A DNA stretch of 64,000 nucleotides from Hoeflea sp. YIM 152468. Lineage in GTDB: Bacteria; Pseudomonadota; Alphaproteobacteria; Rhizobiales; Rhizobiaceae. This document shows, in pieces, positions 1 through 9,463 of the stretch (positions within the stretch are counted from its first letter, which is position 1; the number at the start of each line of letters is the position of its first letter). The position numbers and the translations under genes are program-made. The notes below the pieces were generated by a model. It was not told where the DNA came from and did not search any database. It saw only the letters and a program-made list of their open reading frames with translations. The DNA lies in the NCBI RefSeq assembly GCF_029210485.1, contig NZ_JARGET010000021.1:186001-250000 (forward strand), in the 5' to 3' direction.

Positions 1-248
1 AAATCCGCGGCCATGTCTCGCGACTGTTTGACAGGCATCGACGGCGCTGCGGCGTCTTTTTGCGGTCTTGCCGACAGTGTGGACAAGCATGTCAGGCGCA
101 GCGGTAAAAAAATTTGGAAAATCAAGTACCTTGTGCTTCCAGAAGTGGCCATGCGATTTGACTCCCACGGCTGAAACGCGCAAAACCTTGTTGTCGGATA
201 ATCCCCGGCGTAACCCTTTTCCCAGTCATTGACGCCCGGGGGCGCAAG

Positions 249-1175
249 GTGACCATCTACCTGCCGATTGCAGAATTGTCGGTTAACATCTTCGTCATCC
301 TCGGGATGGGCGCGGCGGTAGGATTTCTGTCGGGAATGTTTGGAATCGGCGGCGGATTTCTGATCACGCCGCTTTTGATATTCTACAATATTCCGCCGGC
401 TGTGGCCGTTGCCACCGGCGCCAACCAGGTCGTCGCATCATCGGTTTCCGGTGCATTGGCGCATTTCCGCCGCGGCACGCTCGACATGAAGCTGGGGCTG
501 GTTCTTCTCGTCGGTGGACTGGCCGGCGCAACGGTCGGCATACAGATATTTTCAATGCTGCGACGGCTTGGTCAGCTCGATCTGATCATTTCGCTGCTCT
601 ATGTCGTTTTTCTCGGTTCGGTCGGCGGACTGATGCTTTGGGAGAGCGTGATTTCGCTTCGCCGTGCCGCCAACAACAAATCAGTGTCGATGCGCAAGCC
701 CGGACAGCACAACTGGGTGCATCGGCTACCGTTCAAGATGCGTTTCAAGCGCTCGAAGCTCTATCTCAGCGTCATTCCGGTCATCCTGCTTGGTTTCGGC
801 ATCGGCATTCTGACGTCCGTCATGGGCGTCGGCGGCGGGTTCATCATGGTTCCGGCGATGATTTACCTGCTGCGCATTCCGACCAATGTGGTCATTGGAA
901 CTTCGTTGTTCCAGATCATTTTCGTCACGGCCTTTACCACCGTCGTGCAGGCGACGACCAATTTTTCGGTCGACATCGTTCTGGCCTGGTTGTTGATGAT
1001 CGCAGGCGTGATCGGTGCCCAGTACGGCGTTCGCGTCGGCCAGAAAATGCGTGGCGAACAGTTGCGCGCCGGTCTGGCGATTCTGGTTCTCGGCGTTGGC
1101 ATTCGTCTCGGGTTCGAGCTGGTGCTGCCGCCCGATGAGGTTTACTCGGTGGTCAGTGGGAGCTTCGGATTCTGA
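249..1175 (+). CDS. TSUP/TauE-SafE family membrane transporter
   Basis: This 308-residue integral membrane protein belongs to the TauE/SafE (TSUP) family, whose members export sulfite or other small organic or sulfur anions. Two internally related halves are visible. Each begins with the family signature, a glycine-rich loop after the first helix (FGIGGGFLITP at residues 31-41 and GVGGGFIMVP at 193-202). A charged cytoplasmic loop at about 135-170 separates them. The start is GTG and its ribosome site is weak. The next in-frame ATG, near position 306, would cut into the first helix, so the GTG is preferred. The stop overlaps the next start as TGATG, so the two genes are probably co-transcribed. 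The substrate cannot be read from the sequence. Confidence 0.85.
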   Translation: MTIYLPIAELSVNIFVILGMGAAVGFLSGMFGIGGGFLITPLLIFYNIPPAVAVATGANQVVASSVSGALAHFRRGTLDMKLGLVLLVGGLAGATVGIQIFSMLRRLGQLDLIISLLYVVFLGSVGGLMLWESVISLRRAANNKSVSMRKPGQHNWVHRLPFKMRFKRSKLYLSVIPVILLGFGIGILTSVMGVGGGFIMVPAMIYLLRIPTNVVIGTSLFQIIFVTAFTTVVQATTNFSVDIVLAWLLMIAGVIGAQYGVRVGQKMRGEQLRAGLAILVLGVGIRLGFELVLPPDEVYSVVSGSFGF

Positions 1176-1981
1176 TGCGTACCGCGATATTTATGTTTGT
1201 CGGATCCCTTTTTGCCAGCCTGCCCGCTGCGGCCCAACTCGCTGACCCGACAGTCACCATCAACGAAAAATTTTCCGAGCGGATAGACATCGGGATCTCC
1301 ACCAATGAAATTGCCATAACATCGGATTTCTCCGGTGCCGACATCACCGTCTTTGGCGCCATTGATCGCGCTGACGAGCTGCTGCTGGCAACCTTCGCCT
1401 ATGACATTGTCGTCGCCCTTGAAGGACCTCGCCAGTCGACCACCGTTCGCCGCAAGGAGCGCGTAGCCGGAATCTGGATGAACCGCCACTCGATCCGGTT
1501 CGAACCGATCCCGGCGTCCTACTCGTTGTCCAGCACGCGACCACTGGCCGATATTGCCAATCTGATGGAGCTTGCCGCCCACGACATAGGCATCAACAAT
1601 GTGCGGCTGGTGCCCACCGGTGTGGTCGGTGACGGCTCGAGGCTGACCGAGTTCCGTGAAGCGCTGCGCCGCATCAAGCAGAGCGACGGCCTGTATCAGC
1701 GTGCCCCGACCGGCGTCCAGTTCATATCCAAATCCCTGTTTCGCGCCTCGGTAAGGCTTCCGGCCAATATTCCTGTGGGCCCGCACAAAGTCCGCGCGGT
1801 GCTCTACAAGAACAGCCAGTTTGTCATGGAAAAGGTGATTCCGCTCCGGGTGGTCAAGACTGGCCTCGAGCAGTTCATCTACAATTTCGCCCATGCCAAT
1901 TCGCTGGCCTACGGTCTGGTCGCGGTGCTTCTCGCCATGCTGACGGGATGGCTGGGAAGTTTGATATTCCGCAAGAATTGA
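1175..1981 (+). CDS. TIGR02186 family membrane-anchored periplasmic protein
   Basis: This 268-residue protein matches the alphaproteobacterial TIGR02186 (Alph_Pro_TM) family, which has no established function. It has a signal peptide ending near residue 20 (an alanine-rich stretch before LAD), a beta-rich periplasmic region, and one C-terminal membrane helix at about residues 240-262 followed by an Arg-Lys-Asn tail. The start overlaps the stop of the TSUP transporter by one base. From memory, this family commonly sits beside TSUP transporters, so it may be an accessory or stabilising subunit; that role is inference. The next gene is read towards it. Confidence 0.8.
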   Translation: MRTAIFMFVGSLFASLPAAAQLADPTVTINEKFSERIDIGISTNEIAITSDFSGADITVFGAIDRADELLLATFAYDIVVALEGPRQSTTVRRKERVAGIWMNRHSIRFEPIPASYSLSSTRPLADIANLMELAAHDIGINNVRLVPTGVVGDGSRLTEFREALRRIKQSDGLYQRAPTGVQFISKSLFRASVRLPANIPVGPHKVRAVLYKNSQFVMEKVIPLRVVKTGLEQFIYNFAHANSLAYGLVAVLLAMLTGWLGSLIFRKN

Positions 1982-2027
1982 CGTTCGATGGCGTGCCGGG
2001 ACGGGAGCGGCTCCGCCATGGGCCTTG

Positions 2028-2756
2028 TCAGCCATTCATCCGGGTGAAGGCAACCGAATACATCCGTTCACGGCCAATCAGATGGGCCACCAGTGCGTTC
2101 TGGTCGAACAGCCCACGCATCGCTGAATGTCGCAACTCGAGCCCGCCCGTGGTCGAGCCGAATGCTGGCATCAGCATCCGTTTGCCATCGCTGGCAAAAC
2201 AGGGTCGCCGCACTCCCTTGCCGCGCCTGACCACGCGCGCCACCGGATGCAGATGACCGGCGATCTCGCCGTCGGCTGCGCCGTAGTTTGGCTCGTGGCG
2301 AAAAACCAGAGTTTCAACATGCAATTGGCTGCACCAGTCGCCCTCGAGGCCGGCGGGCCGTTCGGGATCATGGTTGCCTTCGATCCAGCTCCACTGCCGG
2401 CCCCGCTGCAGACCAATCAATTCGTCACGGTAGCAGTCGGGGAGATACTGGGAGCCGCTGCGGTCGTGAAAGCTGTCACCGAGGCTGATCACCAGCCGCG
2501 GATTGTAGCGCGCGATGGCAACCGCCAGCCGGGCCAGCGTGGCCGCCGTGTCGTAGGGCGGCAGCAACATGCCGCGCCGGGCATGGGCAGCCCCCTTTTC
2601 CAGATGCAGATCCGACACCACCAAGGTGCCGCTGTCGGGCAGCCAGATCACCCCTGTCCGGTCGCAGACGACAGCCGTACCGTTGACGGTCACATCGACC
2701 GTTGTCGGACCGCTTGCCGGAGTTCGGGTCTTGAGCGCCGCAGTCGCACCGGGCAT
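2028..2756 (-). CDS. pdeM: ligase-associated metallophosphoesterase PdeM
   Basis: This 242-residue calcineurin-like phosphoesterase is of the ligase-associated PdeM type, a DNA phosphodiesterase or endonuclease of the LHR DNA damage response set. The metal-binding motifs are intact: SDLHLEKG at residues 48-55, GDSFHD at 93-98, GNHD at 127-130 and GHLHP at 167-171. The gene lies 16 bases downstream of the Lhr-like helicase on the same strand, which is the expected partner arrangement. In known systems the helicase, MBL exonuclease, ATP-dependent ligase and PdeM form one module; all four are present within 7 kb here. The true start may be a little inside the given one, because the first 25 residues are low-complexity. 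Confidence 0.88.
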   Translation of the reverse strand: MPGATAALKTRTPASGPTTVDVTVNGTAVVCDRTGVIWLPDSGTLVVSDLHLEKGAAHARRGMLLPPYDTAATLARLAVAIARYNPRLVISLGDSFHDRSGSQYLPDCYRDELIGLQRGRQWSWIEGNHDPERPAGLEGDWCSQLHVETLVFRHEPNYGAADGEIAGHLHPVARVVRRGKGVRRPCFASDGKRMLMPAFGSTTGGLELRHSAMRGLFDQNALVAHLIGRERMYSVAFTRMNG

Positions 2757-2772
2757 GGCTGTTCCGTTTCGT

Positions 2773-5349
2773 TCAACTCAGGGTCTGTGCTTCGGCAAGC
2801 AGATCCTCCGCCGCCTCCGCCAGAATGCTTTCATGGGCTTCGCCGACCACCGGCTCACGTCCGATTTCCAGCATGATCGGGACAGCCAGAGGCGAAATGC
2901 GCTCAAGCGCGCGGTGCCTGATATGACCCTTGATTCGCTTCAGCATAGCCCCGAGCCTGTGAATATCCAAAAGCCCCTGCGCGGCGTCGGCACGGGTGGC
3001 GCGGAGCAGAATATGGTCAGGCTCGTGGCTTCTGAGCACATCATAGATCAGGTCGGCGGACACGGTGACCTGACGGCCGGATTTTTCCTTGCCGGGATGC
3101 CGCCGCTCGATCAGCCCGGAAATCACCGCGCAGGCGCGAAAGGTGCGTTTGAGCAGCCAGGATTCGTTCAGCCAGGCGTCGAGATCGTCGCCCAGCATGT
3201 CTTCGTCAAACAGATCACCGAGACTTAGCCGCCCATCGGCAATCATCGCTCCCGTATCTTGCAGTGCCCAGATCGCCAGCGAATAATCGGTCGCCACAAA
3301 GCCGAGCGGCTGGGCCCCCATTCGTTCCAGTCGTCGCGTCAGCAGCATACCCAGAGTCTGGTGGGCCACCCTTCCTTCGAAGGGATAGAACACCATGAAG
3401 TACCGCTCAGCCCTGGGAAAGGTCTCGATCAGCAGACTGTCGGCGGCGGGCAGCTGGGAAACCTGTTGTTGCAGCTGCAGCCAGTCGCTCACCTGGTCGG
3501 GCAACGCGCTCCATTTCGACGGATCAGCGATCATGGCGCGGACGCCTTGGGCCAGATAGGTCGACAGCGGAAATTTGCCGCCCGCATAGGCCGGCACCTT
3601 CGGATCCTGGTCCCAGGCTCTGGAGACCAGGCATTCGTTTTCGCGAATTCCTTCAAATCTGAGGATCTTGCCCGAGAACAGAAAGGTGTCGCCGGGGGAA
3701 AGCGTTTCGAGAAAATACTCCTCGACCTTGCCCAGCGGCGGGCCGCCGCGTCCGGACAGGGTGCCAGTCTTGCGGCTGGTCATGCGCACATTGAGCATCG
3801 GCGCCTCGATGATGGTGCCGATATTGAGCCGGTACTGCTGCGCCACCTGCGGATTGGAGATCCGCCACAGCCCGTCCGCCCGTTTGCGGATTCGGGCGTA
3901 GCGTTCATAGCTCTTGAGTGCATAGCCACCGGTTGCGACGAACGCGATGATCTTGTCGAAGGTGTCGCGGTCAAGATACGCATAGGGTGCTGCGCTGGTC
4001 ACTTCCGCATACAGATCATCGGCAGCGAAAGGTGCTGCCGCCGCCATGCCGAGCACATGCTGGGCCAGCACGTCGAGCCCGCCATCGCCGCCCGGCGGTG
4101 TGTCTTGCGCACCGACATAATTGGCATCAATCGCAGCCTGGCATTCAAGCACCTCGAACCGGTTGGCAGGCGTGAGAATGGCCCGGCTTGGCTCGTCCAT
4201 GCGGTGGTTGGAGCGGCCGATGCGCTGCGCCAGCCGGCTGGCGCCCTTGGGCGCACCGACATGGATGACCAGATCGACATCACCCCAGTCGATCCCCAGA
4301 TCCAGCGTCGAGGTGGCGACCACGGCGCGGAGCTCGTTGCGTCCCATTGCCGCTTCCACTCGCCGCCGTTGTGCCGCATCCAGCGATCCGTGGTGCAGGG
4401 CAATGGGCAGATTGTCGTCATTGCTACGCCAAAGCTCCTGAAACAGCAGTTCCGCCTGGCTGCGTGTGTTGACGAAGATCAGCGTGGTGCGATGGTCCTT
4501 GATGGTCTGGTAGACCTCTGGAATCGCGTAGCGGGCCGAATGGCCGGACCAGGGAATGCGCTCGGCGCTTTCGAGAATGGTGATCACCGGACTGGCTCCG
4601 CCCGTCACCGTGATCCGTCCCGCCATCGCGTCGGATCCCGGCGATTGCGGCACCAGCCAGCGCTGCAGCTCTTCCGGGTCAGCCACGGTCGCCGACAGCC
4701 CGATCGTGCGCAGGTCCGGCGCCAGTTTGCGCAGCCGCGCCAGCGCCAGTGACAGCAGATGCCCCCGCTTCGACGCAATCAGCGAATGCAGTTCATCGAA
4801 TATCACGTAGCGCAGACCCGCAAACAGCCTCTGGGCGTGCGCGTTGGCGATCAGCAGCGACACCTGCTCCGGCGTGGTCAGCAGGATATCGGGCGGATCA
4901 CTGCGCTGCCGGGCGCGCTTGGATTGCGGCGTATCGCCGGTTCGGGTTTCAATCCGCACCGGCAAGCCCATTTCCGCGACCGGGCGGGCGAGATTGCGCT
5001 CGATATCGACCGCCAGCGCTTTCAGCGGCGAAATGTAGAGCGTATGCAGCGATCTGAAACCAGCAGCGCCGGGTTTGGGTGTGCTGCGCGCGGTCAATTC
5101 GGCGAGGCTGGGGAGAAAGCCGGCCAGCGTCTTGCCGGCGCCGGTGGGGGCAATCAGCAGCATCGAGCGCCCGGCCGCGGTTTCCGCCAGCAGCTCAAGC
5201 TGATGCGCGCGCGGTTCCCAGCCACGGCTGGCGAACCAGTCCGAAAACGGCTCGGGCAGTATAAGACCGGAACTGTTGATGACAGGTTTGGATCTGACTT
5301 TCACGATGGGTAATGTAGTGCAGCACCTTTGCCTCTCCAAGCCGCTCAC
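2773..5349 (-). CDS. ligase-associated DEXH-box helicase (Lhr-like)
   Basis: This is a superfamily 2 helicase of the Lhr-core type, about 830-858 residues, assigned to the ligase-associated DNA damage response helicases. Visible motifs are Walker A APTGAGKT (about 67-74), DELH (185-188), LSAT (218-221) and motif VI, QRIGRSNHR (about 380). A winged-helix and Lhr-specific C-terminal region follow. The enzyme should translocate 3'-5' on single-stranded DNA and unwind DNA or RNA-DNA hybrids. It is transcribed with pdeM. The start is uncertain: the first possible codon is GTG at 5349 with no clear ribosome site, and GTG at 5304 is also possible. The recognisable domain begins with LPEPFSDWFASRGW around residue 31. 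Confidence 0.9.
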   Translation of the reverse strand: MSGLERQRCCTTLPIVKVRSKPVINSSGLILPEPFSDWFASRGWEPRAHQLELLAETAAGRSMLLIAPTGAGKTLAGFLPSLAELTARSTPKPGAAGFRSLHTLYISPLKALAVDIERNLARPVAEMGLPVRIETRTGDTPQSKRARQRSDPPDILLTTPEQVSLLIANAHAQRLFAGLRYVIFDELHSLIASKRGHLLSLALARLRKLAPDLRTIGLSATVADPEELQRWLVPQSPGSDAMAGRITVTGGASPVITILESAERIPWSGHSARYAIPEVYQTIKDHRTTLIFVNTRSQAELLFQELWRSNDDNLPIALHHGSLDAAQRRRVEAAMGRNELRAVVATSTLDLGIDWGDVDLVIHVGAPKGASRLAQRIGRSNHRMDEPSRAILTPANRFEVLECQAAIDANYVGAQDTPPGGDGGLDVLAQHVLGMAAAAPFAADDLYAEVTSAAPYAYLDRDTFDKIIAFVATGGYALKSYERYARIRKRADGLWRISNPQVAQQYRLNIGTIIEAPMLNVRMTSRKTGTLSGRGGPPLGKVEEYFLETLSPGDTFLFSGKILRFEGIRENECLVSRAWDQDPKVPAYAGGKFPLSTYLAQGVRAMIADPSKWSALPDQVSDWLQLQQQVSQLPAADSLLIETFPRAERYFMVFYPFEGRVAHQTLGMLLTRRLERMGAQPLGFVATDYSLAIWALQDTGAMIADGRLSLGDLFDEDMLGDDLDAWLNESWLLKRTFRACAVISGLIERRHPGKEKSGRQVTVSADLIYDVLRSHEPDHILLRATRADAAQGLLDIHRLGAMLKRIKGHIRHRALERISPLAVPIMLEIGREPVVGEAHESILAEAAEDLLAEAQTLS

Positions 5350-5368
5350 TGATGATCAGGTCAGATGT

Positions 5369-6400
5369 TCACATCAGCGGCAACGCATGCGGCTCGCCGG
5401 TTTCCGCCATTGCGTCTGCGAAAGCCTGGTCTGAGGCTGCGGTCAGGTCCGCATCGGCAATTCGGGCACCGTCGGGCCTGCGGGCAATCACCAGAAGGCC
5501 CTCAATCGGCATTCCGCAATCGCGACGTATGGTTTCCCGCACCATTCGCTCGAGGACCAGGCCTTGCCGCTCCACAAGCCGGCGCAAATAGACCGCGCTG
5601 TGACAGTAGCGCAGCGACCCCTGCAACAACCAGTCGGCCGCGTCCGGTCCGGCCTCGCAGGAGAACGCGAGGAGCCCGCCGGGCTTGACCAGGGTCGAGG
5701 CAACAACAAGGACGCCATCAAGATCGCCGAAATAGGCAAACACGTCGGCAGCAGCGACCAGATCGGCCTGCGCCGCGTCTGCCGGCTGCGAGGCGAGACA
5801 ACCATGCAGAATGTCTGCTTGGTCGAGATGATCGTAAACGCCCTTTTCGACGGCCTTCGCCAGCATGCCCTGCGACAGATCATATCCCTCCAGCCACGAG
5901 GTCATGTGCCGGATTCGTTCTCCGAACAGCCCCGTGCCGCAGCCCAGATCAATGGTCTTTGCAAACAGGGCGGCTTCACCGGCAACCTCGCCGATCAGGC
6001 AAGCCAGGCGTTCGGGGACGCAGTAGCCCAGCCTGTTGACAAGCGCGGTGTCGAAGCGCCCCGAGTACTCATCGAACAAGGCTTCGACATATTCAGATGG
6101 CGGAATCGCGGGCGGCGCAGCCTGGCCAGTCAGCGAGAGTTTCAGGCCGGCACCGAAAATGTCGACGGGAGACAGTGTCAGCACCTTGCGCCAGGCTTCG
6201 GCGGCTCCGGCCAAATCGCCCGCCTTCTCGCAATAGTCACCAAGCCCGTGCCATCCCGCCGCCCAGTCCGGTACAAGCTTGAGGGCCTGGTGCTGCAGAT
6301 CGACGGCAGCCACCAGATCTCCGCCCTCGGCATAAAGACGTGCGTACTGGGCGCGACGATCGGCAGTCAGATCGCCCGAAGAAAGCTGATGAGGTGTCAT
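5369..6400 (-). CDS. TPR-containing class I SAM methyltransferase
   Basis: This 343-residue protein has an N-terminal helical part resembling two tetratricopeptide repeats (about residues 18-80, with HGLGDYCEKAGDLAGAAEAW typical of the fold). A class I S-adenosylmethionine-dependent methyltransferase domain follows, with motif I DLGCGTG at 151-157. The substrate is unknown; similar proteins are usually annotated only as putative methyltransferases. It lies 19 bases upstream of the helicase on the same strand and is divergent from the exonuclease, so it sits inside the DNA repair locus. Whether it takes part in repair or only shares the promoter region is not shown by the sequence. Confidence 0.8.
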   Translation of the reverse strand: MTPHQLSSGDLTADRRAQYARLYAEGGDLVAAVDLQHQALKLVPDWAAGWHGLGDYCEKAGDLAGAAEAWRKVLTLSPVDIFGAGLKLSLTGQAAPPAIPPSEYVEALFDEYSGRFDTALVNRLGYCVPERLACLIGEVAGEAALFAKTIDLGCGTGLFGERIRHMTSWLEGYDLSQGMLAKAVEKGVYDHLDQADILHGCLASQPADAAQADLVAAADVFAYFGDLDGVLVVASTLVKPGGLLAFSCEAGPDAADWLLQGSLRYCHSAVYLRRLVERQGLVLERMVRETIRRDCGMPIEGLLVIARRPDGARIADADLTAASDQAFADAMAETGEPHALPLM

Positions 6401-6497
6401 GTATGGACCGGTAACTCCAGAGGAACCCGCCTATGCGGCGATTGATCAAGGAACGCAAGCCCTTTTACGTCCGGCAATACCGCCCTACTTATCTGCG

Positions 6498-7514
6498 ATG
6501 TTGATGAAACCCGAAGATCTGCTGATCCCGCGCCGCGAAGGGCTGTATTGCCCACCCGGAGACTTCTACATTGACCCGGTGCGCGCTGTGGACCGGGCCT
6601 TGATTACCCATGGCCATGCAGACCACGCCCGCGCCGGCCACGGCCATGTGCTGGCGACGCCGGAGACGCTCGACATCATGTCGATCCGGTATGGCACCGA
6701 TCATGCGCACCAAACCCAGCCGGCGGGACTTGGTGAATCCATCCGCATCAAGGACGTGACCGTGCGGTTTCATCCCGCGGGCCACGTGCTGGGTTCGGCA
6801 CAAATTTCCGTCGAGATGAACGGACTGCGCATCGTAGCCTCTGGCGACTACAAGCCGAGGCCTGATCCGACCTGCGCCACGTTCGAACCGGTGGCGTGCG
6901 ATGTCTTCATCACCGAGGCCACGTTTGCCCTGCCGGTGTTCAGGCACCCCGACGCAGCCCACGAAATCGCTCGGCTGCTGCGCTCGGTCGGGCGAAATCC
7001 GGAGCGGGCGCATCTGGTCGGGGTCTATTCGCTGGGCAAGGCGCAACGGGTGATCCGGCTGATCCGCGATGCCGGCTATCACGGGCCCCTGTTCATCCAC
7101 GGCGCATTGCAGAAGCTGTGTGCGTACTATCAATCCCGCGGCATCGCCCTTGGTGATCTGCGTCCCGCCACCGTCGAATCGGGCGCCAAGGGAGATTTCG
7201 CCGGCGCCATCGTGCTTGGCCCGCCTTCGGCCTTCGGCGACAAATGGGCGCGTCGCTTTCCCGATCCGCTGGTAAGTTTCGCCTCGGGCTGGATGCAGGT
7301 GCGGGCGCGGGCGCGCCAGCGCGGGGTCGAGCTGCCGCTGGTGATTTCCGACCATGCCGATTGGGATGAACTGGCCGCCACCATCCAGACCGTCGCGCCG
7401 GGCGAGGTCTGGGTCACCCACGGCCGCGAGGAAGCGCTGGTGCGCTGGTGCGAGATGCAGGGCATCGCCGCCAGGCCGTTGCATCTGGTCGGTTATGAAG
7501 ACGAGGGTGATTGA
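6498..7514 (+). CDS. ligase-associated DNA exonuclease (MBL fold)
   Basis: This 338-residue metallo-beta-lactamase/beta-CASP family nuclease is of the ligase-associated exonuclease type (SNM1/Artemis-like). The metal-binding signature THGHADH lies at residues 37-43. Further conserved histidines and acidic residues follow in HPAGHVLGSAQ and in SDHADWDE near the C-terminus. I chose ATG 6498 because the family N-terminus (KPEDLLIPRREGLYCPPGDF) begins there. A longer in-frame extension to 6399 overlaps the promoter region shared with the divergent methyltransferase and looks non-coding. The DNA ligase starts three bases after its stop, so the pair is an operon acting in end processing and joining. 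Confidence 0.88.
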   Translation: MLMKPEDLLIPRREGLYCPPGDFYIDPVRAVDRALITHGHADHARAGHGHVLATPETLDIMSIRYGTDHAHQTQPAGLGESIRIKDVTVRFHPAGHVLGSAQISVEMNGLRIVASGDYKPRPDPTCATFEPVACDVFITEATFALPVFRHPDAAHEIARLLRSVGRNPERAHLVGVYSLGKAQRVIRLIRDAGYHGPLFIHGALQKLCAYYQSRGIALGDLRPATVESGAKGDFAGAIVLGPPSAFGDKWARRFPDPLVSFASGWMQVRARARQRGVELPLVISDHADWDELAATIQTVAPGEVWVTHGREEALVRWCEMQGIAARPLHLVGYEDEGD

Positions 7515-7517
7515 ACC

Positions 7518-9131
7518 GTGAACCGTTTCGCTGACCTCCTCGACATGCTGGCGTTCACACCCTCGCGCAACGCCAAGCTCTCGCTGTTGCAGGACTATTT
7601 CCGCACGGTACCGGATCCCGAGCGCGGCTATGCGCTGGCCGCGATCGCCCGTGAACTCGACATACCGGCGGTCAAGCCGGCGCAATTGCGCCAGCTGATT
7701 GCGTCGCGCATGGACGCCCAACTGTTTGCCTATTCCTATGACTATGTCGGTGACCTGGCCGAGACCATCGCCCTGGCCTGGCCGGAAGCGTCCGGGTCGG
7801 CGAGGGGGCGCAACGATGCGCCGGGACTGACTGAAGTGGTCGAAACCTTGATGGCATCCTCGCGCCGTCAAGGTCCGGGGCTTGTCGAGGACTGGCTCGA
7901 CCGGCTCGACCCGTCCGGCCGCTACGGTTTGCTCAAGCTGGTCACCGGCGGCTTTCGCATGGGGCTTTCGGGACGGTTGATCAAGCAGGCACTGGCGGCC
8001 TTTGGCGGTGTCGACGTCAATCAGATCGAGGAGCTCTGGCACGGTCTGACGCCACCTTATGTCGAACTGTTTGCCTGGCTCGAGGGTTCTGGCGAAAAGC
8101 CGGTCAATGCGAGCGCTGCCCCGTTCCGCCCGGTAATGCTGTCACACGCGATCGACGGAAAGGATTTCGAGAAGCTCGATCCGGCGGAATTCGTCGCCGA
8201 ATGGAAATGGGACGGCATTCGCGTCCAGGCGACATCCGAGCGCGGCATCAGCCGGCTCTACACCCGCACCGGCGATGACATCTCGGCGACCTTCCCGGAT
8301 CTGGTCGACGCGATCAGCTTTGATGGTGCTCTGGACGGCGAATTGCTGGTGGCGCGGCCATCCGGGGCGGGAATCGAAACCGGCAGTTTCTCCGACCTGC
8401 AGCAACGCCTCAACCGCAAGACGGTAAGCGCCAAACAGCTGCGTGAGTTTCCGGCCTTCTTTCGTGCCTATGATCTGTTGCAGGACGGAGCCGAAGATCT
8501 GCGTGCCCGGCCGTTCCTTGATCGCCGAACACGGCTCGAAGCGTTTGTTTTAAAGCTCGATCCGATGCGCTTCGATTGCTCGGAAATGCTGGAATTTGAC
8601 AACTGGGACGACCTTGCGGCGCTGCGTGCCGAGCCCCCCTTTGCCGTCATTGAAGGCGTGATGATCAAGCGCAAGGCTGCGCCCTATCTGGCGGGCCGGC
8701 CAAAGGGCGAATGGTTCAAGTGGAAGCGCGATCCGTTTCTCATTGATGCGGTGCTGATGTATGCGCAGCGCGGCCACGGCAAACGCTCCGGTTTCTATTC
8801 TGACTACACCTTCGGGGTCTGGCGCGAGCCGGGCGAACTGGTGCCGGTCGGCAAGGCCTATTTCGGCTTCACCGACGATGAGCTGGTCGAGATCGACAAA
8901 TACGTCCGCAACAACACCGTCGAACGCTTTGGCCCGGTCCGGTCGGTTCGGGCCGGCCTCGACAAGGGGCTGGTTTTCGAAGTCGCGTTCGAGGGCATCA
9001 ACCGCTCGAGCCGCCACAAATCCGGTGTCGCGATGCGCTTTCCGCGGATCAGCCGCCTGCGCTGGGACAAGCCCCCGGCGGAAGCGGACCGGCTCGAAAC
9101 GCTCGAGCGGATGATTGACGGCGGACCGTGA
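7518..9131 (+). CDS. ATP-dependent DNA ligase, damage-response type
   Basis: This 537-residue ATP-dependent DNA ligase belongs to the non-LigD family associated with the LHR/exonuclease set. An N-terminal DNA-binding domain covers roughly residues 1-200. The nucleotidyltransferase motif I is EWKWDG with the adenylated lysine at about residue 230. An OB-fold domain follows, with RSSRHKSGVAMRFPR near the end. It starts at GTG, three bases after the exonuclease stop, so expression is coupled. It seals nicks with ATP, unlike the NAD-dependent replicative ligase. Together with the helicase, exonuclease and PdeM it defines the local repair module. Confidence 0.92.
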   Translation: MNRFADLLDMLAFTPSRNAKLSLLQDYFRTVPDPERGYALAAIARELDIPAVKPAQLRQLIASRMDAQLFAYSYDYVGDLAETIALAWPEASGSARGRNDAPGLTEVVETLMASSRRQGPGLVEDWLDRLDPSGRYGLLKLVTGGFRMGLSGRLIKQALAAFGGVDVNQIEELWHGLTPPYVELFAWLEGSGEKPVNASAAPFRPVMLSHAIDGKDFEKLDPAEFVAEWKWDGIRVQATSERGISRLYTRTGDDISATFPDLVDAISFDGALDGELLVARPSGAGIETGSFSDLQQRLNRKTVSAKQLREFPAFFRAYDLLQDGAEDLRARPFLDRRTRLEAFVLKLDPMRFDCSEMLEFDNWDDLAALRAEPPFAVIEGVMIKRKAAPYLAGRPKGEWFKWKRDPFLIDAVLMYAQRGHGKRSGFYSDYTFGVWREPGELVPVGKAYFGFTDDELVEIDKYVRNNTVERFGPVRSVRAGLDKGLVFEVAFEGINRSSRHKSGVAMRFPRISRLRWDKPPAEADRLETLERMIDGGP

Positions 9132-9194
9132 TGGACTTGCCCGCCGCCACCGCCATGACTATGTGAGAGCCAACCGAACATGGGAACTGCCGTC

Positions 9195-9461
9195 ATGAGC
9201 AATGGTTTGACACGATTTCTGGGAGATACGCCCGGCCGCACTGCACTCAAACTGCTGGTGGCATCCTTTGTGGTCGGCGTGATCATGGCGGCGTTCAACT
9301 GGTACCCGGTTGATCTTCTTTACATCGCCCGCGATTTTGTGCTGAACCTCTGGGAAACCGGCTTTGCGGCACTGGGCCGCTTTGGCGGCTATCTGCTGCT
9401 CGGCGCCGGCGTGGTGATTCCTGTCTTCATCGTCATTCGGCTTTTGAGCCTGCGGAGATAG
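9195..9461 (+). CDS. small membrane protein, DUF6460-like
   Basis: This small protein of 88 residues (93 if ATG 9180 is used) begins MSNGLTRFLGDTPGRT and has two hydrophobic helices, about residues 19-38 and 60-82, ending LLSLRR. It resembles the short DUF6460 membrane proteins of Hyphomicrobiales, whose function is unknown. Neither start has a convincing ribosome site; ATG 9195 fits the usual family N-terminus. It follows the ligase by about 60 bases and converges with the deacetylase-family gene. Confidence 0.65.
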   Translation: MSNGLTRFLGDTPGRTALKLLVASFVVGVIMAAFNWYPVDLLYIARDFVLNLWETGFAALGRFGGYLLLGAGVVIPVFIVIRLLSLRR

Positions 9462-9463
9462 AT

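Noticed and set aside
3259-4752. 497-codon open frame antisense to the Lhr-like helicase
   Set aside because: It lies wholly inside the helicase gene on the other strand, has no ribosome site, and shows the His/Arg/Gln-rich composition of GC-rich antisense frames.
6489-8042. 517-codon minus-strand open frame
   Set aside because: It is antisense to the exonuclease and ligase genes, which have clear catalytic motifs.
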